A stretch of 64,000 nt of DNA from Siphonodentalium dalli (lineage: Eukaryota > Mollusca > Scaphopoda > Gadilida > Siphonodentaliidae), in assembly GCA_032622095.1 (NCBI GenBank), contig CP136066.1, forward strand, positions 94,199,319 through 94,263,318, written 5' to 3'. The translations under genes and the position numbers were made by a program. Within the stretch, counting starts at the first letter, position 1. Every line of letters starts with the position of its first letter. Shown in pieces: positions 23,869 through 35,534 of the stretch. The notes below the pieces were generated by a model. That model did not search any database and was not told where the DNA came from. It saw nothing but the letters and a program-made list of their open reading frames with translations.

Positions 23869-24075
23869 CCCTTTCAGTGCCAAGTCCGATTTTTGTATCA
23901 ACCCGTATTTCATTGATCATTTTTCAAATTTATTGATTATAATAATGTGATACATTGATGGAAAGAGCTCTTAGAGCTCTTTCCATCAATGTATCACATT
24001 ATTATAATCAATAAATTTGAAAAATGATCAATGAAATACGGGTTGATACAAAAATCGGACTTGGCACTGAAATCG
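23869..24075. mobile_element. B-type palindrome, about 100-bp near-perfect arms
   Basis: TTAA (23865-23868) then CCCTTTCAGTGCCAAGTCCG; right end CGGACTTGGCACTGAAATCG then TTAA (24076-24079). The apex is GAAAGAGCTCTTAGAGCTCTTTC. It has B-type termini but lacks the shared hairpin of the other B copies. Confidence 0.9.
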
Positions 24076-24227
24076 TTAAAGACATATTACCGGTATGTAT
24101 ATAATATCATTGAATAAAACAAAACAGTTAGTATCCAAACACTATCCCCATTGGAAGGATGTACTAGTAGCAATGAACCAAGATTGTTGAAAGTTCCAAC
24201 ATCATCGGCTATAACATTTCAGAGAAC

Positions 24228-24431
24228 ACAACGTTTGAACTATGCACAAATGTAAATATTTACTTCTAAATTCGGGATGCTTTATTCAGCATAAACATAA
24301 CAGCAACAATAATTATAATTGTCAGCTGTTTTCTGACTAATTAATTGATATCAAATATATGAAAATAACTTATTTTGGCATGACTATATTTTATTCCGTT
24401 CGGAACACCTCAGCGGAGTGTTTCACATCAC
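24228..24431 (+). repeat. F repeat
   Basis: ACAAATGTAAATATTTACTT and TTCGGGATGC near the start, CAGCGGAGTGTTTCACATCA at the end. The same order is seen at 31194-31413. Confidence 0.55.
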
Positions 24432-24434
24432 TTT

Positions 24435-24495
24435 AATATTTGAACATTTCCTAAGGGGAATGCTCGCCAATTATTATTTAGTACAGAAAGGATGA
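24435..24495 (-). repeat. E-like fragment
   Basis: TTTGAACATTTCCTAAGGGG and TTATTTAGTACAGAAAGG match the outer part of reverse E copies. Confidence 0.45.
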
Positions 24496-25076
24496 ACAAA
24501 AGAATATATAGCCAGGGGTTAATGTTTGTTGAACATAAAAATAAAAATTGTAAATCAATATCGATAGTATGTCCTGAATAATTCATTTGAATTTCTAAAT
24601 AATGGCCCCTCCCCAAATGTACAGTATTTCCCAGAGTTGTGTCACCCGCATTTCAATATGAATTTGTGATTTGTTAGAGCAAAGTTGAATTTTTTTCCAT
24701 ATGATTGGTAATTCTTGTATTTATGTATTAAATAGGTGAAATTTAAAACGTTGGTGTCGCAGGACTGCCCACCCACCTCTCCAACCCCAAACCGTCATAG
24801 GTATATCAATCCCTGAGATATGGTAATGTGAATTTTATGAGCTTCTATGAGCTTTTGAAGGATATACAAGTCTGCGAGAAAAATCCAACATATTTTCCAA
24901 AAATCCAAACTCTTCTGTTATAATTTTTTGAAAATTCTCTGTGACCGCAAAAGCAAGAGTAAAATTCCATAAATATACTAAACTGCCGACAGAGTTGTGA
25001 TCTTCCTATAATCTGGGACATGAAAAGTAATTCTGAAAAGCCATGACTTCATAAGATTTCAACAGAGAGGTACCTA

Positions 25077-25220
25077 CAGTTGCCCTAAATAATCGACTCC
25101 TTAACCACCGCAGAAGAGAACTTTCCGATGAATGGCAACAAGCCATATTTCTGACTAAATCCTGAAAAAATACCCATAATTCTGCTGTGGTTAAGGAGTC
25201 GATTATTTAGGGCATTACTT
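25077..25220. mobile_element. M element, left inner arm deleted
   Basis: Left CAGTTGCCCTAAATAATCGA breaks off at ACCGCAGAAG and jumps to the apex. The right arm is complete to GGGCATTACTT. Confidence 0.85.
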
Positions 25221-26787
25221 TACCTATAACCAGGGGTTAATAATTGTTGAAAATAATCAAAATGTCTCTGTGTTGTACACCATAATCAATGACACGCTCA
25301 ATGCCTTCTTAATGTGTTGAAAATCAATGCAACAATTTCTCATAAAAAGCTCTGACATTCACCGAAACGTTTCTATTCATTCATTGCGGGTGTTGTGCGC
25401 ACGCTTCACAAACATGCTTTGTTTGCGCCGTGCTTGTCAAACTATAGAATGAGTTGTTCGAACCCTTTATCTACATTTCGATGATCGGAATTGCCTTCAG
25501 TGATCGTTAAAATTAGACAGTTTACATATGTAAAGCATACAATCAACCATTCTGTATAAAGTACATGACAGAGTTTCTTGCTCATAAAATGTGGTTTTAA
25601 CTGTCTTATGAAGATCGGTTTCCAGTTCATAAAACCCCTTTGGAAAATATTTTGAATTAGCTTATATCCTTAAAATTGTGTCAAAGAAATGAAAGGTGAC
25701 TTGCCTGTGCTCAGGGATGTAGGCCAGGGGTTTATGACAGCCAAAATTCAGTAGTTTGAGGGTCTAAACAAAGAAAGTGAGAAATTTCAAACTTAATGCT
25801 ACTAGAAATATGTTGAAATACGTGCTATATACATTTATAATATAACTAAAATGTAAATTTAGTGAAAATCAAGTCAAATTTAAAGACAAAAAGTTGGAAA
25901 TGTTTATTATTATTAATAATTCTCTGTTGTTTATAAATCTCTGCCTTACAATTGTGGACAAAACATAGACAAAATCATGAAAACCTTTTTTCATCAGAGT
26001 GAAAATCGGTAAGTGAAACTCTATTGAATGGGAAAATAAATAACAAAATAATACATACAAATGCCTAAGGGCATAAAATAAGCTGAGAACAGATGGAGAA
26101 GGAATTTTGGGTTATTTCTGAACACCAGTGTAAAGTGTTTTTCAGAAAACACATCATAATTGCTAGAAACCTGACACCGCCTAATATCGAAATTATCTGG
26201 CATCAATATAACTGATTACTGTACTGGTCAGCTTGTTTGTACAGGCTTCCAATGTCAAATACAAATGGTGAGCTTTCGGGGAAAAAACGCCATTATTTGC
26301 TCAACCAATTCAAAAGGAAGAATCTGAAATAAAGTGCCGAAGAAAACATTGACGAAATCATATCAGGTTATATTGAGCCTGCCCGAGATTGAATACTTCT
26401 GCCTCTGGACTCTATTCACAGACCTGGGATCTCATTTCGACAGGAAAATTGCCTCTTAGTTCTCAAAACAAGGTTTTGATTGTGGAACATGCCTGCTTGA
26501 TGGTACTTAGAATTATTTTTTGCGAGAACTAATTTCCTCCCCGTTTATGGCTGTTTATGGACGGGATGTTTTTCCACACGAATCGATTGTATTGGCAGTT
26601 TTGATTGTAATCTTCAATGAACTGAGCCAGGAGATGTGGTGCCAATGCATTGAGGTAGTTAGAAATATTGATGCTGTAAATCAATGCTGAGTTGGTCCCT
26701 TATTTCTACATGATCAAGATAGAGGAGGCCAAACATGTCCAGCTTTCAAAGGATGCTATATAGCAAGATGTGCGCAATTTCTATAAA

Positions 26788-26876
26788 ATTTATTAAAAGT
26801 CAAGCTTTTCAAGACATTTGAGAATTTTTCAATTTATTAAAAGTCAAGCTTTTCAAGATATTTGAGAATTTTTCAA
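26788..26876. repeat. tandem duplication, 44-bp unit, two copies
   Basis: ATTTATTAAAAGTCAAGCTT with TTGAGAATTTTTCA occurs at 26788 and again at 26832. Confidence 0.85.
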
Positions 26877-27681
26877 GACCCTCCCAAAATGAAATTTTGT
26901 TCTCCAAAGTTTGCAGTTTAGGAAGGTGAAAAAATTAGCTATTTAAGAGATTTCAAGTCTGGAGACCGTTTTCTGAAAATTCAAAACTCCCCAGTATGAA
27001 TAAATACCGATTGAAGATATTTTCTGCAGAAAAACAGATCGCAAATAAATATTTAACAAAGATAAAGCAAAAAAGTTCTAGCTGTGCTGCCTTGACTTTC
27101 TAGCTTTGAATCATTGAAAGATTAAGAGAAACATTGAGCCAAGAAAAACCTGTGGGCGACCAATGTGTGAGACTGTTTCAGTATGATGGGGTCAATAAAC
27201 AATCCCTAGGGAGATTCTTCAACTTTTCCAAAGCTTTCATTTCTATCATCAAAATTTGCTTCATTAGCAATGTTAATTCAGCCTAAATTCGCAGCATGCT
27301 TGTTGTCCTAAGGAACGCAATTCTGGAATACGGACAAAGCCTCATGTTTTGAAACAACACAGGCAAGCCGTCTCAGTGTAAGATATCCACATAGAGAGCA
27401 AAGCCGGCCTACCTATTGTATATTGTGTAAAGTAGCTAGATTTATGTACATAACAAGTTTCTCAAAGGTCAAAAGCAGAAAAATCAACAAAGTGCGATAA
27501 CAGCAGGTTTGGAGAAGGCAAATTTGCTCTATAAAGTTCCACGAGAGTGGGCGTCTGATAACTGATGCATGCCAAGGCCATGCAATTCGGGAACTGTGGG
27601 AATTATTTCAGCTGATCGCTTATAGAGAAATGTGCGAGCTTCGTGAATAATGGATGGGTCAGAAGAAACTTATTGCCCGTC

Positions 27682-27935
27682 CAAGCCTTGAAATAGGGTG
27701 TCTGTCATTTGCAGAATGAGGTCCCCAGAGGGTGAATTTAGTGATGCTACCCCGCATAGCGGGCTAGCATCACCAAATTCACCCTCTGGGAACCTCATTC
27801 TGCTGAGGTGTAAGCCGAATGAGGTCCCCAGAGGGTGAACATGGTGATGCTAGCCCGCTATGTGGGGTAGCATCACTAAATTCACCCTCTGGGGACCTCA
27901 TTCTGCAAATGACAGACACGCTATTTCAAGGCTTG
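27682..27935. mobile_element. short N element with perfect 8-bp target duplication
   Basis: CAAGCCTTGAAATAGGGTGT to CACGCTATTTCAAGGCTTG, flanked by TGCCCGTC on both sides (27674-27681, 27936-27943). Two palindromes are joined with the long middle removed. Confidence 0.92.
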
Positions 27936-27970
27936 TGCCCGTCTCCTGTATTTATTAAGAGACCTTGCTG

Positions 27971-28401
27971 TGATGTTAGCAGAAGTTCATCACCATTATT
28001 ACTTCACTTCTCTAAACTCCTCTTATAGATTCCTGGCTATAAAGTAATAATTCTGATGGGAGACAGTGAGATACAAATGTTAAAATTTTACAATACAGTG
28101 ATGCCCTAAATAATCGACTCATTAACCACAGCAGAATTATGGGTAACTTTTTAGGATTTAGTCGGAAAGAGCTTTCCGATGAATGGCAACAAGCCATATT
28201 TCCGACTAAATCCTGAAAAGTTACCCATAATTCTGCTGCGGTTAAGGAGTTGATTATTTAGAGCATTACTGTAGCTTTGATGTTAGCAGAAGTTCATCAT
28301 TGTTATTACTTCTCTTAACTCCTCTTATAGATTTCGGGCTATAAAGGAATAATTCTGATGCAAGGAAGTGAGATATAAATGTTCAAGTTTTACAATATTT
28401 C
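27971..28401. repeat. direct duplication of about 125 bp around an M element
   Basis: GATGTTAGCAGAAGTTCATC to AATGTTAAAATTTTACAATA at 27971-28095 recurs with changes at 28279-28401. The M element at 28096-28271 lies between the copies. Confidence 0.75.
28096..28271. mobile_element. M element
   Basis: From CAGTGATGCCCTAAATAATC to AGAGCATTACTG, TA on both sides. The left inner arm is shortened (GTCGGAAAGAGCTTTCCG). Confidence 0.9.
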
Positions 28402-28423
28402 TCTGTTTGCCAGTGATGAGATT

Positions 28424-28560
28424 TGGCCTGAGTTTAGTGTGCCTGTCATTTGCAGAATGAGGTCCCCCAGATGGTGGTGAATTTAGTAACGCTATCCCGC
28501 ATAGCGGGCTAGCATCACCAAATTAACCCTCTGGGGATCTCATTCTGCATAGCCTTATCC
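28424..28560. mobile_element. N element, left palindrome
   Basis: GGCCTGAGTTTAGTGTGCCT, then AGAATGAGGTCCCCCAG and its inverse GGGGATCTCATTCTGC. The right half is absent. Confidence 0.75.
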
Positions 28561-29644
28561 TCTAACTCAGAAGTTTTTTGCATGTTTTTCAAGAAAGTCT
28601 TGGGTTGATTTCACAACAAATATCCTTAATCATGTTATACCATTACTATCATAAAGCCGCACCAATATTTAGCCTGTATTACGAATATTTGGATGGGAAA
28701 CAGACACAGGAGGGAAACAAATTGTGTAAAAAAATCGCAACAATCGACAAAATTGGTGAAATTGTACATGAATTTCAAGATGTTATTGAAACCGATATTT
28801 GAAAGTTATTTTCCCCCTGAAAAGTAGATAAAGTTGAACTTCAGAGTTAGGCAAACTAAACCTAGCTGTGACTCAAGTCTTTCATTTCACTATCTATATA
28901 TTGAGCGAATTATCAGATAGAAGCCAGGGATATAAAAACATAACTCTTTTCAACTTTTTTGTTACTGTGTTTTATTTGTTTCTTCAAATGTTAACTACTA
29001 TTGTGTATACCTTTAACATAGTATTGACATTCATTGTAGGCATATCGCTTCATAAATGTCACGCATTGCACACGATGTTCAACACCTTTGTCCAAAATAA
29101 TTTCCACAGTAAAAATAAAATGTGCACTCTTAACGTTGACTACTCTTTTCTTCGTGCGTTGATTGTTTGATTGAATGCAAATTTTTCTCATCGATCACTG
29201 CACAGACGTGTAGATAAAAGCTGTTATTCGGGGGGAGATCAAATTGTTCATTGCGACCTGGAGTACAAAAGCTGCAGCAAAATGCACACCTAAATATCGG
29301 GTGCAATTATAAAATATTCATTCTCATAAGATGGTTAGGGAGGCGCTGTGTCAATAATCTATGATCGCGTTCCAGTGTAATCTGAGGTCACATACGACTA
29401 GGTCATTGTCAAGAAACCCAGTATGTTTGTTTGTCAACGTCTTAGCAGTTCAATATGAACACTTTGATGGGAAACGAAACACAAAACTTGCTGAATGAAG
29501 CAATGTTTGCGTAAACATCTACATGTATGTTTAGGGAATTTCTCCAGTCCTCTGTTGTATTGTTCATCAGTAGTTTTCAAACTGTCTTGCATTCTTATGG
29601 GATTTGGGGAATATTAATATGTTCTTAGGGAATACAGGGATTTT
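28561..29644. other. no supported feature
   Basis: A 100-codon plus-strand frame (28868-29170) is hydrophobic and Phe-rich but has no splice context or family resemblance. Confidence 0.5.
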
Positions 29645-29648
29645 TTAA

Positions 29649-29894
29649 CCCTTTGAGTGCCAGGGGCCGATATTATCGGCCCTAAACCTACACAATAAGT
29701 CTGTTAAAGAATATAATAAAATATATTAAAATTGTAAAAAATTGTAAAAAAAAAAACAAAACAAAAAACAAATTGTTAGGCCAATGCATTCTCTTATATA
29801 TGCGAGGCGACCTATGGTCGACTCGCATATATAAGAGAATGCATTGGCACAGGGTATATGGGTTGATACAAAAATCGACCTGGCACTCAAAGGG
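29649..29894. mobile_element. B element carrying the shared hairpin
   Basis: TTAA at 29645-29648 and 29895-29898. Ends CCCTTTGAGTGCCAGG and CTGGCACTCAAAGGG. Relative to 18326-18569 it is in the opposite orientation. Confidence 0.87.
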
Positions 29895-30004
29895 TTAAAG
29901 CAACAACAGGGGCTGAAAATGAGCCCCAGTCCCAATGGGAAATAATAAGGTTTTCCCCTTTTTATGACCACGAAAATTCCCAATTCACAGAAAGTGAAGT
30001 AAAC

Positions 30005-30078
30005 TGCAGTAATGTCCTAAATAATCGACCCCTAAACCACATCAGAATTATGGGAAATTTATCAGGATTTAAATTCTG
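30005..30078. mobile_element. M element, left arm fragment
   Basis: CAGTAATGTCCTAAATAATC to ATCAGGATTTAAATTC, then an N element begins abruptly. Confidence 0.75.
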
Positions 30079-30382
30079 AGAAGTATCTAAAGTCTCAAAT
30101 TAACATTGTTTTTAGTTACTTTTTCCTTTCTGTTCAGTTTCTATATCCCTAAATTTTCAGAAGTTAAAATGCATAATCGAGGTGACTAATGGGTGAACAT
30201 CAACAACTTCAACTGGGGAACTTCAATCTGATCCTATGTCTCCCATATCAATTGAGGCCTAAGCAGAATGAGGTTCCCAGAGGGTAAAATTTGGTGATGC
30301 TAGCCTGCCGTGTGGATATCGTCACTAAATTCACCCACAGGGGACATCATCCTGCAAATATCAGACACACTATTTCAAGGCT
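30079..30382. mobile_element. N element, middle and right part
   Basis: Contains GAAGTATCTAAAGTCTCAAA, the right palindrome (AATGAGGTTCCCAGAGGG / CACCCACAGGGGACATCAT) and the end CACACTATTTCAAGGCTTG. Confidence 0.75.
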
Positions 30383-30796
30383 TGCTCGGCTGCCCTCAGT
30401 CATTCTGATGGAGATAAATGATAAGCCAAGAATATCATTTATTTAGACAATAGGAGATATCTACGGGCTGGACTATCATTTAGAAATTGGATACTGATCC
30501 TAGACACTACTCCAATATGCCCAAACGATGATTAATCCACTTTCCAATTTTCCAACGCACCAGAGTCTGTGTTTTTGGATAGCCCTGGAAATCTGTGATC
30601 GTGTTGAGTTGACGATTAAATTACAGTAGACTGGTCAGTTCAATCAGGGGTCGAAAGCCTTGGTAATTAAATTACGCAGAATGAGTCGGAACCAAATACC
30701 ATCCAAACAGCGGCAAATTAATTGAAATGAAAATCATGAAGATGGAGAACAAATCACAGCTACAAGCTGGTAAATGCGCCGCACAAAACAAAGCTA

Positions 30797-30998
30797 CAGT
30801 AATGCTCTAAATAATCGACTCCTTAACCACAGCAGAATTATGGGTAACTTTTCAGAAATATGGCTTGTTGCAATTCATCGGAAAGCTCTCGCTGAGAGCT
30901 TTCTGATGAATGGCAACAAGCCATATTTCCGACTAAATTCTGAAAAGTTACCCATAATTCTGCTGTGGTTAAGGAGTCGATTATTTAGAGCATTACTG
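30797..30998. mobile_element. M element
   Basis: CAGTAATGCTCTAAATAATC to GATTATTTAGAGCATTACTG. Both ends carry the GCTC/GAGC variant. A small deletion lies in the left arm (TTTTCAGAAATATGG). Confidence 0.92.
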
Positions 30999-31193
30999 TA
31001 TCTTGAATGCCATCAATGCAGCGCCATCTCCAGGGCTTTTTCTTTAATGACATATTATGGACTTGTCGGGTGCGTGAAATTGATAAGTTGGTACTCAGGT
31101 GCTATGCCAACCTGGGGAATGGAACATTCTACTAACATCGCCAAAAATTTCAAAGAAATCGACCATACCACACCATAGAAACCATCGTCTTAA

Positions 31194-31413
31194 CTACGCC
31201 CAATTGTAAATATTTACATCTCGATTCGGGAAGCAACTATCGGCGATAATCTAACACAAATAATTTCGCCATTGAGAGTCATTGGATTTAATTAATATAT
31301 AAGAATGACCATGTGCATCGCCAATTTGGATTAATATTCATAACAAATAACTAATTTGAGCAAGATTATTCTCATTTCTATTTGATCACCCTATCGGAGT
31401 GTTTCACATCACT
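31194..31413 (+). repeat. F repeat
   Basis: Flanked by TTAA (31190-31193, 31414-31417). Holds AATTGTAAATATTTACATCT near the start and TATCGGAGTGTTTCACATCA at the end. Inverted termini are not evident. Confidence 0.55.
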
Positions 31414-31493
31414 TTAACTATTTGCTGATGGACCAAACCAACTCAAAAATGTTTATTCTGTGTTAAATAAAAAAATTTAAGTTGATTTTAACC

Positions 31494-31693
31494 TCTTCGC
31501 TACTATGACATCGATAACTATTATGGATGTAAAAGTGCATGTCGTGTGCCATATGGTCCATAGTACCTACAGACCTACTTCAGCACACTAGCAGTAGGCC
31601 ATTATTCATAACTGGAACTCAGAGATTGGTGCATTGGAATAACTGTATCTCGAAGTTTCAAACAATGTATGATGTTCCACGATTGTGAATGAT
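31494..31693 (-). mobile_element. D element part
   Basis: TTAA then CCTCTTCGCTACTATGACAT, later CACACTAGCAGTAGGCCATT. Breaks into a C element near 31694. Confidence 0.65.
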
Positions 31694-31893
31694 GAAAGCC
31701 ATGCTGGTGTAGCATTAAAGATCCTGTGCCAGTGCATTCTCTTATATATGTGAGTCTTCCATGGGGAGACTTGCATATATAAGATAATGCACTGGCTTAC
31801 AAGGTCAAAGTAAATATTGTTTGACCAATGTATTCTCTTATAAATGCGAGGCTCCCTGTGGGTTTTCGCAAAACTTCTGGAAGCTCCGGTAGA
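31694..31893. mobile_element. C element part
   Basis: TGTAGCATTAAAGATCCTGT, CAGTGCATTCTCTTATATAT, the mirrored TATATAAGATAATGCACTGG and TTCGCAAAACTTCTGGAAGC. The termini are lost. Confidence 0.65.
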
Positions 31894-31995
31894 TATATAG
31901 AAAATTCTATATCTAACAGAATGGACCTTTCTGCGTGGCACTTCTCAGTTAAAACATGTTACTTTGCAGCAAAATTATTGATTGATTGGGTTTAA

Positions 31996-32436
31996 AGGTA
32001 CTCAATCTGATCAGATGGTCCCCGTATCATGATACAACAACAACATTTATTCAAAATACGCTTTAGTTATCAGAATCGATTAATTGCAACAAAATATTGC
32101 TAACCACTGTCAATTATAGTATCAAATTTCCCAAAACATGTTATTTATCAACATTTTGTTCAATGAAATATAGCCTTATTATGACTTGAGTATCACAAAA
32201 TTTGGCCCTTTTGCCACTTGATTTTAGTTATCCATCTTCATCCGTAATTTTGTCCGAGACCGTCCATTTGATGATCAGTTTCTGGGCCACAAATAATAGA
32301 GAAATAACAAACTTCAAATTCGATATCTGATCACTCTGAGCTTTGATGGGTGGGTTCATCGACTCGAATCAAATATTTTTTACCCCCGAAGCCAAAGATA
32401 TAGTAACTTAGGAGCGTTATTTCGAATAATGCGTCT
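31996..32436 (+). mobile_element. G element (TTAA-flanked)
   Basis: TTAA at 31992-31995 then AGGTACTCAATCTGATCAGA. The same order of sequence (ATTTATCAACATTTTGTTCA, TTGTCCGAGACCGTCC) is seen at 49.8-52.5 kb and inverted at 51.1-51.5 kb. It gives an empty-site reference for the insertion at 50096. Confidence 0.75.
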
Positions 32437-32544
32437 TTAACATTGTGCTAGCCACTTGGCTTTATAATGGCTAAATTTTATAGACCATAATTAAAGTGAA
32501 ATAGGTCAGAATATCATAGCCTAGAATGATGACTACATCATTAA

Positions 32545-32770
32545 CCCTTTACTTACTAAATACTAATTGATGAGTAGTTCCCTTTGGAAATGTTCAGATA
32601 TTAAGTTCAACAAATGGCCACACTTATTATATGAACATGTCCCACCAATGGATAGGAATCCTCCTTTTCATGTCTGCTCATTTTTCTGAACACCCCTCCA
32701 AATAAATAATTGAGCATTCCAATATATACTTTTATGACTGAATGGGAGAATCCATTTAGTAAAGAAATGG
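32545..32770 (+). mobile_element. E element
   Basis: TTAA at 32541-32544 and 32771-32774. Ends CCCTTTACTTACTAAATACT and TTTAGTAAAGAAATGG. The internal GTTCAGATATTAAG...TTATATGAACATG forms a hairpin. Confidence 0.8.
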
Positions 32771-32774
32771 TTAA

Positions 32775-33731
32775 CAAAATGAAAGGGAAAAAAATACTCT
32801 TAGGCGAGTAATAATAGAATCAGTTGGAGCAGGTTGTAGTTGTAATTCACAGATCACAAGCAATTTACACCAGGACAAGACAGAATGAGAATGGAAAGAG
32901 AAGCCTGGATCAGAAAGGCGAATAGTACCCAGGAGGTTTGACGGAAATTCATTAAATTACAAAGATATCAAGTGCCAAATTATATGGCTGAACATTTGTT
33001 GTAATCAAATATGGTCAGATGACCAGATAGGCAATTCTATCTCAATTGATCTACTGAGAAAATGTGTCTTCCAGAAGGCAAACTAATCCCCTTTTGCTGT
33101 CCGAAATGGAATTCATCCTCAATAATGGGCTTTCAAAATAATAGAGAAAAAACAAGTCTGGGCCAGCCGCTTGATGGTTGCTAATTTTTTATGAATTAAG
33201 GTGAATTTGTGTAGGCCCGATAATGCTATTCGATCTCGCTATTATTTGTCGACTGAGTGACGGTTATTGTATTTTGGTGAGAGATCATTGGACTTCATAA
33301 AGAATAGTGTATGCACAAATATCACACAAAACTCAATTATTGTAGATATCCGCTCAGTTAATCTGGCAGCCTGCCAAGTTCTTTCTTTGAATGCGAGTAC
33401 CTTATATGGAAATACATAGTGACTGATGGAATTACAGTCAACGAAGCACACATGAGAAGAAAATGAATTTTGCTAATTCTGTATCCTTTATAACGTGAAC
33501 CGCAGGCGAAAAGCACTATAAAGCCGGCTTCCTAGTGGGAAGACAAGTTCAACTGTGTCTTATTTTTTTTGTAAGGCGCTGGTCACTAAGGGATAATCGA
33601 TAGTGAGAAATTAGGGGTGTGAACTAAGTCTGTGGGGAAATAAGGGACATCATGGGGTGATATTTCTTGTAAGGCATTGTTACATCGTAATTATTCTTTA
33701 GGGTTTTCACATCATAAACTGACCCATATAC
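32775..33731. other. no feature recognised
   Basis: Mixed unique-looking sequence with no inverted repeats or supported frames. Confidence 0.5.
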
Positions 33732-33837
33732 GGGGAGAGCTTTCCGATGAATGGCAACAAGCCATATTTCCGACTAAATCCTGAAAAGTTACCCATAATT
33801 CTGCTGTGGTTAAGAAGTTGATTACTTAGAGCATTAC

Positions 33838-34786
33838 CAGGCTTGTCAAAGTACCGCCGGTACCAAGGTAGTCGGTACCTAAACCGGTACTGCGTTAGAA
33901 CCGCGGGTACCGGTATCGGTACTGATGTTGTATTGTTTATTCCACTACATATCACACATTTAAAAGAGTATATTCTAATGTGGTAATTATTGGTAATGTA
34001 TGACACTTTGTGCCAGTTTTTGGTGATTGTTGTATATGACAGATACAACCATGTCAGACTATCCTAATGCACGTATGCCACAGCAGCCACACATAAATGT
34101 GTGACATACATGCATTAGTATAGTCTGAAATAGTTGGATTTATCACCCACAACAATCACCTAAAATGTGCCATAATTTAGGCAGCCTGATAGAACTTTTA
34201 TGTTTAGGGCTTCAGGTGCTCAAATACATACATCGGAAAATTGGGTATATATATATGGTGAATGACAATTTAAACTGAAATAAATTTTATGTACCTGCAA
34301 TGCGGCTGGACCTCATTATCATTGCACTACACTGTACACATATCGCCTTAGTTTTGTCATTAATGTACGCTACGTAATAGTCCCACACATTACTTTTACG
34401 TCTGGGTCCACTGGGAGCTGTTTTGGATTTCGAAGTTGATGCCATTGTGATTTGCGATACTGAGAAATACTGACTTATCTGCTGTCCACTTACAAGCACA
34501 ACTGACTAGACTGATGCAATAATTTGTTGACATGTCACAGGTAACGTGACAGGTCACAGGTGCCGACATCAAAGTAATCAAACTCAAAGGAAACAGAGAA
34601 TGTTCCAGACTTCCGTGCGTGGGCCACACTCAAAAGAGCAAAGTTCCTTCAATTTAATCGATCTATACTGATCTATTTACTTTTTTTGGCGAGTACCAAG
34701 AACCGTCGGTACTGAGTATCAGAACCGGTACCGTTGAAAGGGCCAAGTACCGCCGGTACCGGTACTGGTACCGGTTGACAAGCCTG
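33838..34786 (-). mobile_element. non-autonomous hAT transposon inserted in an M element
   Basis: Terminal inverted repeats CAGGCTTGTCAAAGTACCG and the matching end GGTTGACAAGCCTG bound 949 bp. Both flanks carry AGCATTAC (33830-33837 and 34787-34794), a perfect 8-bp target duplication as made by hAT transposases. Removing the element restores the end of an M element (TTAGAGCATTACTGTA). Both subterminal regions are dense in short GGTACC/ACCGG repeats, probable transposase-binding sites. The interior keeps the BED-finger first exon of a hAT transposase on the minus strand. Confidence 0.9.
34295..34445 (-). CDS. BED zinc-finger first exon of a hAT transposase (remnant)
   Basis: The minus-strand ATG at 34445 opens 50 codons starting MASTSKSKTAPSGPRRKSN. 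Next comes a BED-finger start: aromatic VWDYYV, then KTKAICVQC with the first two zinc-binding Cys (residues 36 and 39). The exon ends in phase 1 at a good donor (TTGCAG then GTACAT). The His/Cys second half of the finger and the whole RNase-H-like catalytic domain are missing from this 949-bp element, so the protein cannot transpose. It could at most bind DNA if spliced to a host exon. The position inside hAT terminal repeats supports the assignment independently of the motif. Confidence 0.7.
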
Positions 34787-34925
34787 AGCATTACTGTATA
34801 TTGACCCATATATCTTATGGATTCTTCTATCATTCTGTTCAACATATGACAGAATAAATGTCAGGTCAGATTCAAGGTTATCGAGTGTTACAGCCTGGTA
34901 CAATCAACAGAAAAGTGGTCAATCT

Positions 34926-35034
34926 GGTGAAATAATTCATTCGAGGCAGGGACGTTGTACAAACACGAGAGCGCATTGCGCTCGAGTGTTTTACAAAACA
35001 GTCCCTGCCTCGAATGAATTATTTCACATCACCA
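34926..35034. repeat. palindrome around AGCGCATTGCGCT
   Basis: GGTGAAATAATTCATTCGAG plus GCAGGGAC pairs with GTCCCTGCCTCGAATGAATT plus ATTTCACATCACC. The centre is GAGAGCGCATTGCGCTCG. Confidence 0.85.
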
Positions 35035-35378
35035 GTTCAATCAAGTGATTATTCTAGCTGTATATTCCACTAAAACATTTCAATTTACCAGAAATCCGAA
35101 TAATATCGCCATTATACCCATGACGCATAAATTTTAATAGTGCATATGAATACATAACATACTTGTTAAAGTGACATAATACACTAGTAAAATTATAGTT
35201 TATAACTTGAGAAATCAAGGTAAATCACACATAGGAATGTAGTGAAGGCCTCTATGGTACAAACTTTCCCAGTACCCAGGGACCCTTCGCAAAAACAGGT
35301 AGAAAACCCTGCTTATAAAAAATTGGACTGGAACCATGCTCAATATTTTGGAGAGCCTGGTGGCATTATGTTCAGTTA

Positions 35379-35534
35379 CGGTATTGCTCTAAGTAATCGA
35401 CTTCTTAACCACAGCATAATTATGGGTAATTTTTCAGGATTTAGTCGGAAATATAGCCATATTTCCGACTAAATCCTGAAAAATTACCCATAATTCTGCT
35501 GTGGTTAAGAAGTCGATTACTTAGAGCATTACTG
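35379..35534. mobile_element. compact M element
   Basis: CGGTATTGCTCTAAGTAATC to GATTACTTAGAGCATTACTG in 156 bp, without the apex. Both arms share the rare GACTTC/GAAGTC variant. Confidence 0.92.

Larger units (their letters stand above)
24500..27670. other. long quiet stretch with one M element and one small duplication
   Basis: Apart from the listed M copy (25077) and the 44-bp duplication (26788) I see no inverted repeat or supported exon. It could be unique intron or intergenic DNA. Confidence 0.5.
33732..34796. mobile_element. M element right arm split by a hAT insertion
   Basis: Right arm from GGGGAGAGCTTTCCGATG to TTAGAGCATTAC (33837), continuing as AGCATTACTG|TA after the 949-bp hAT element. 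No left arm. Confidence 0.88.
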
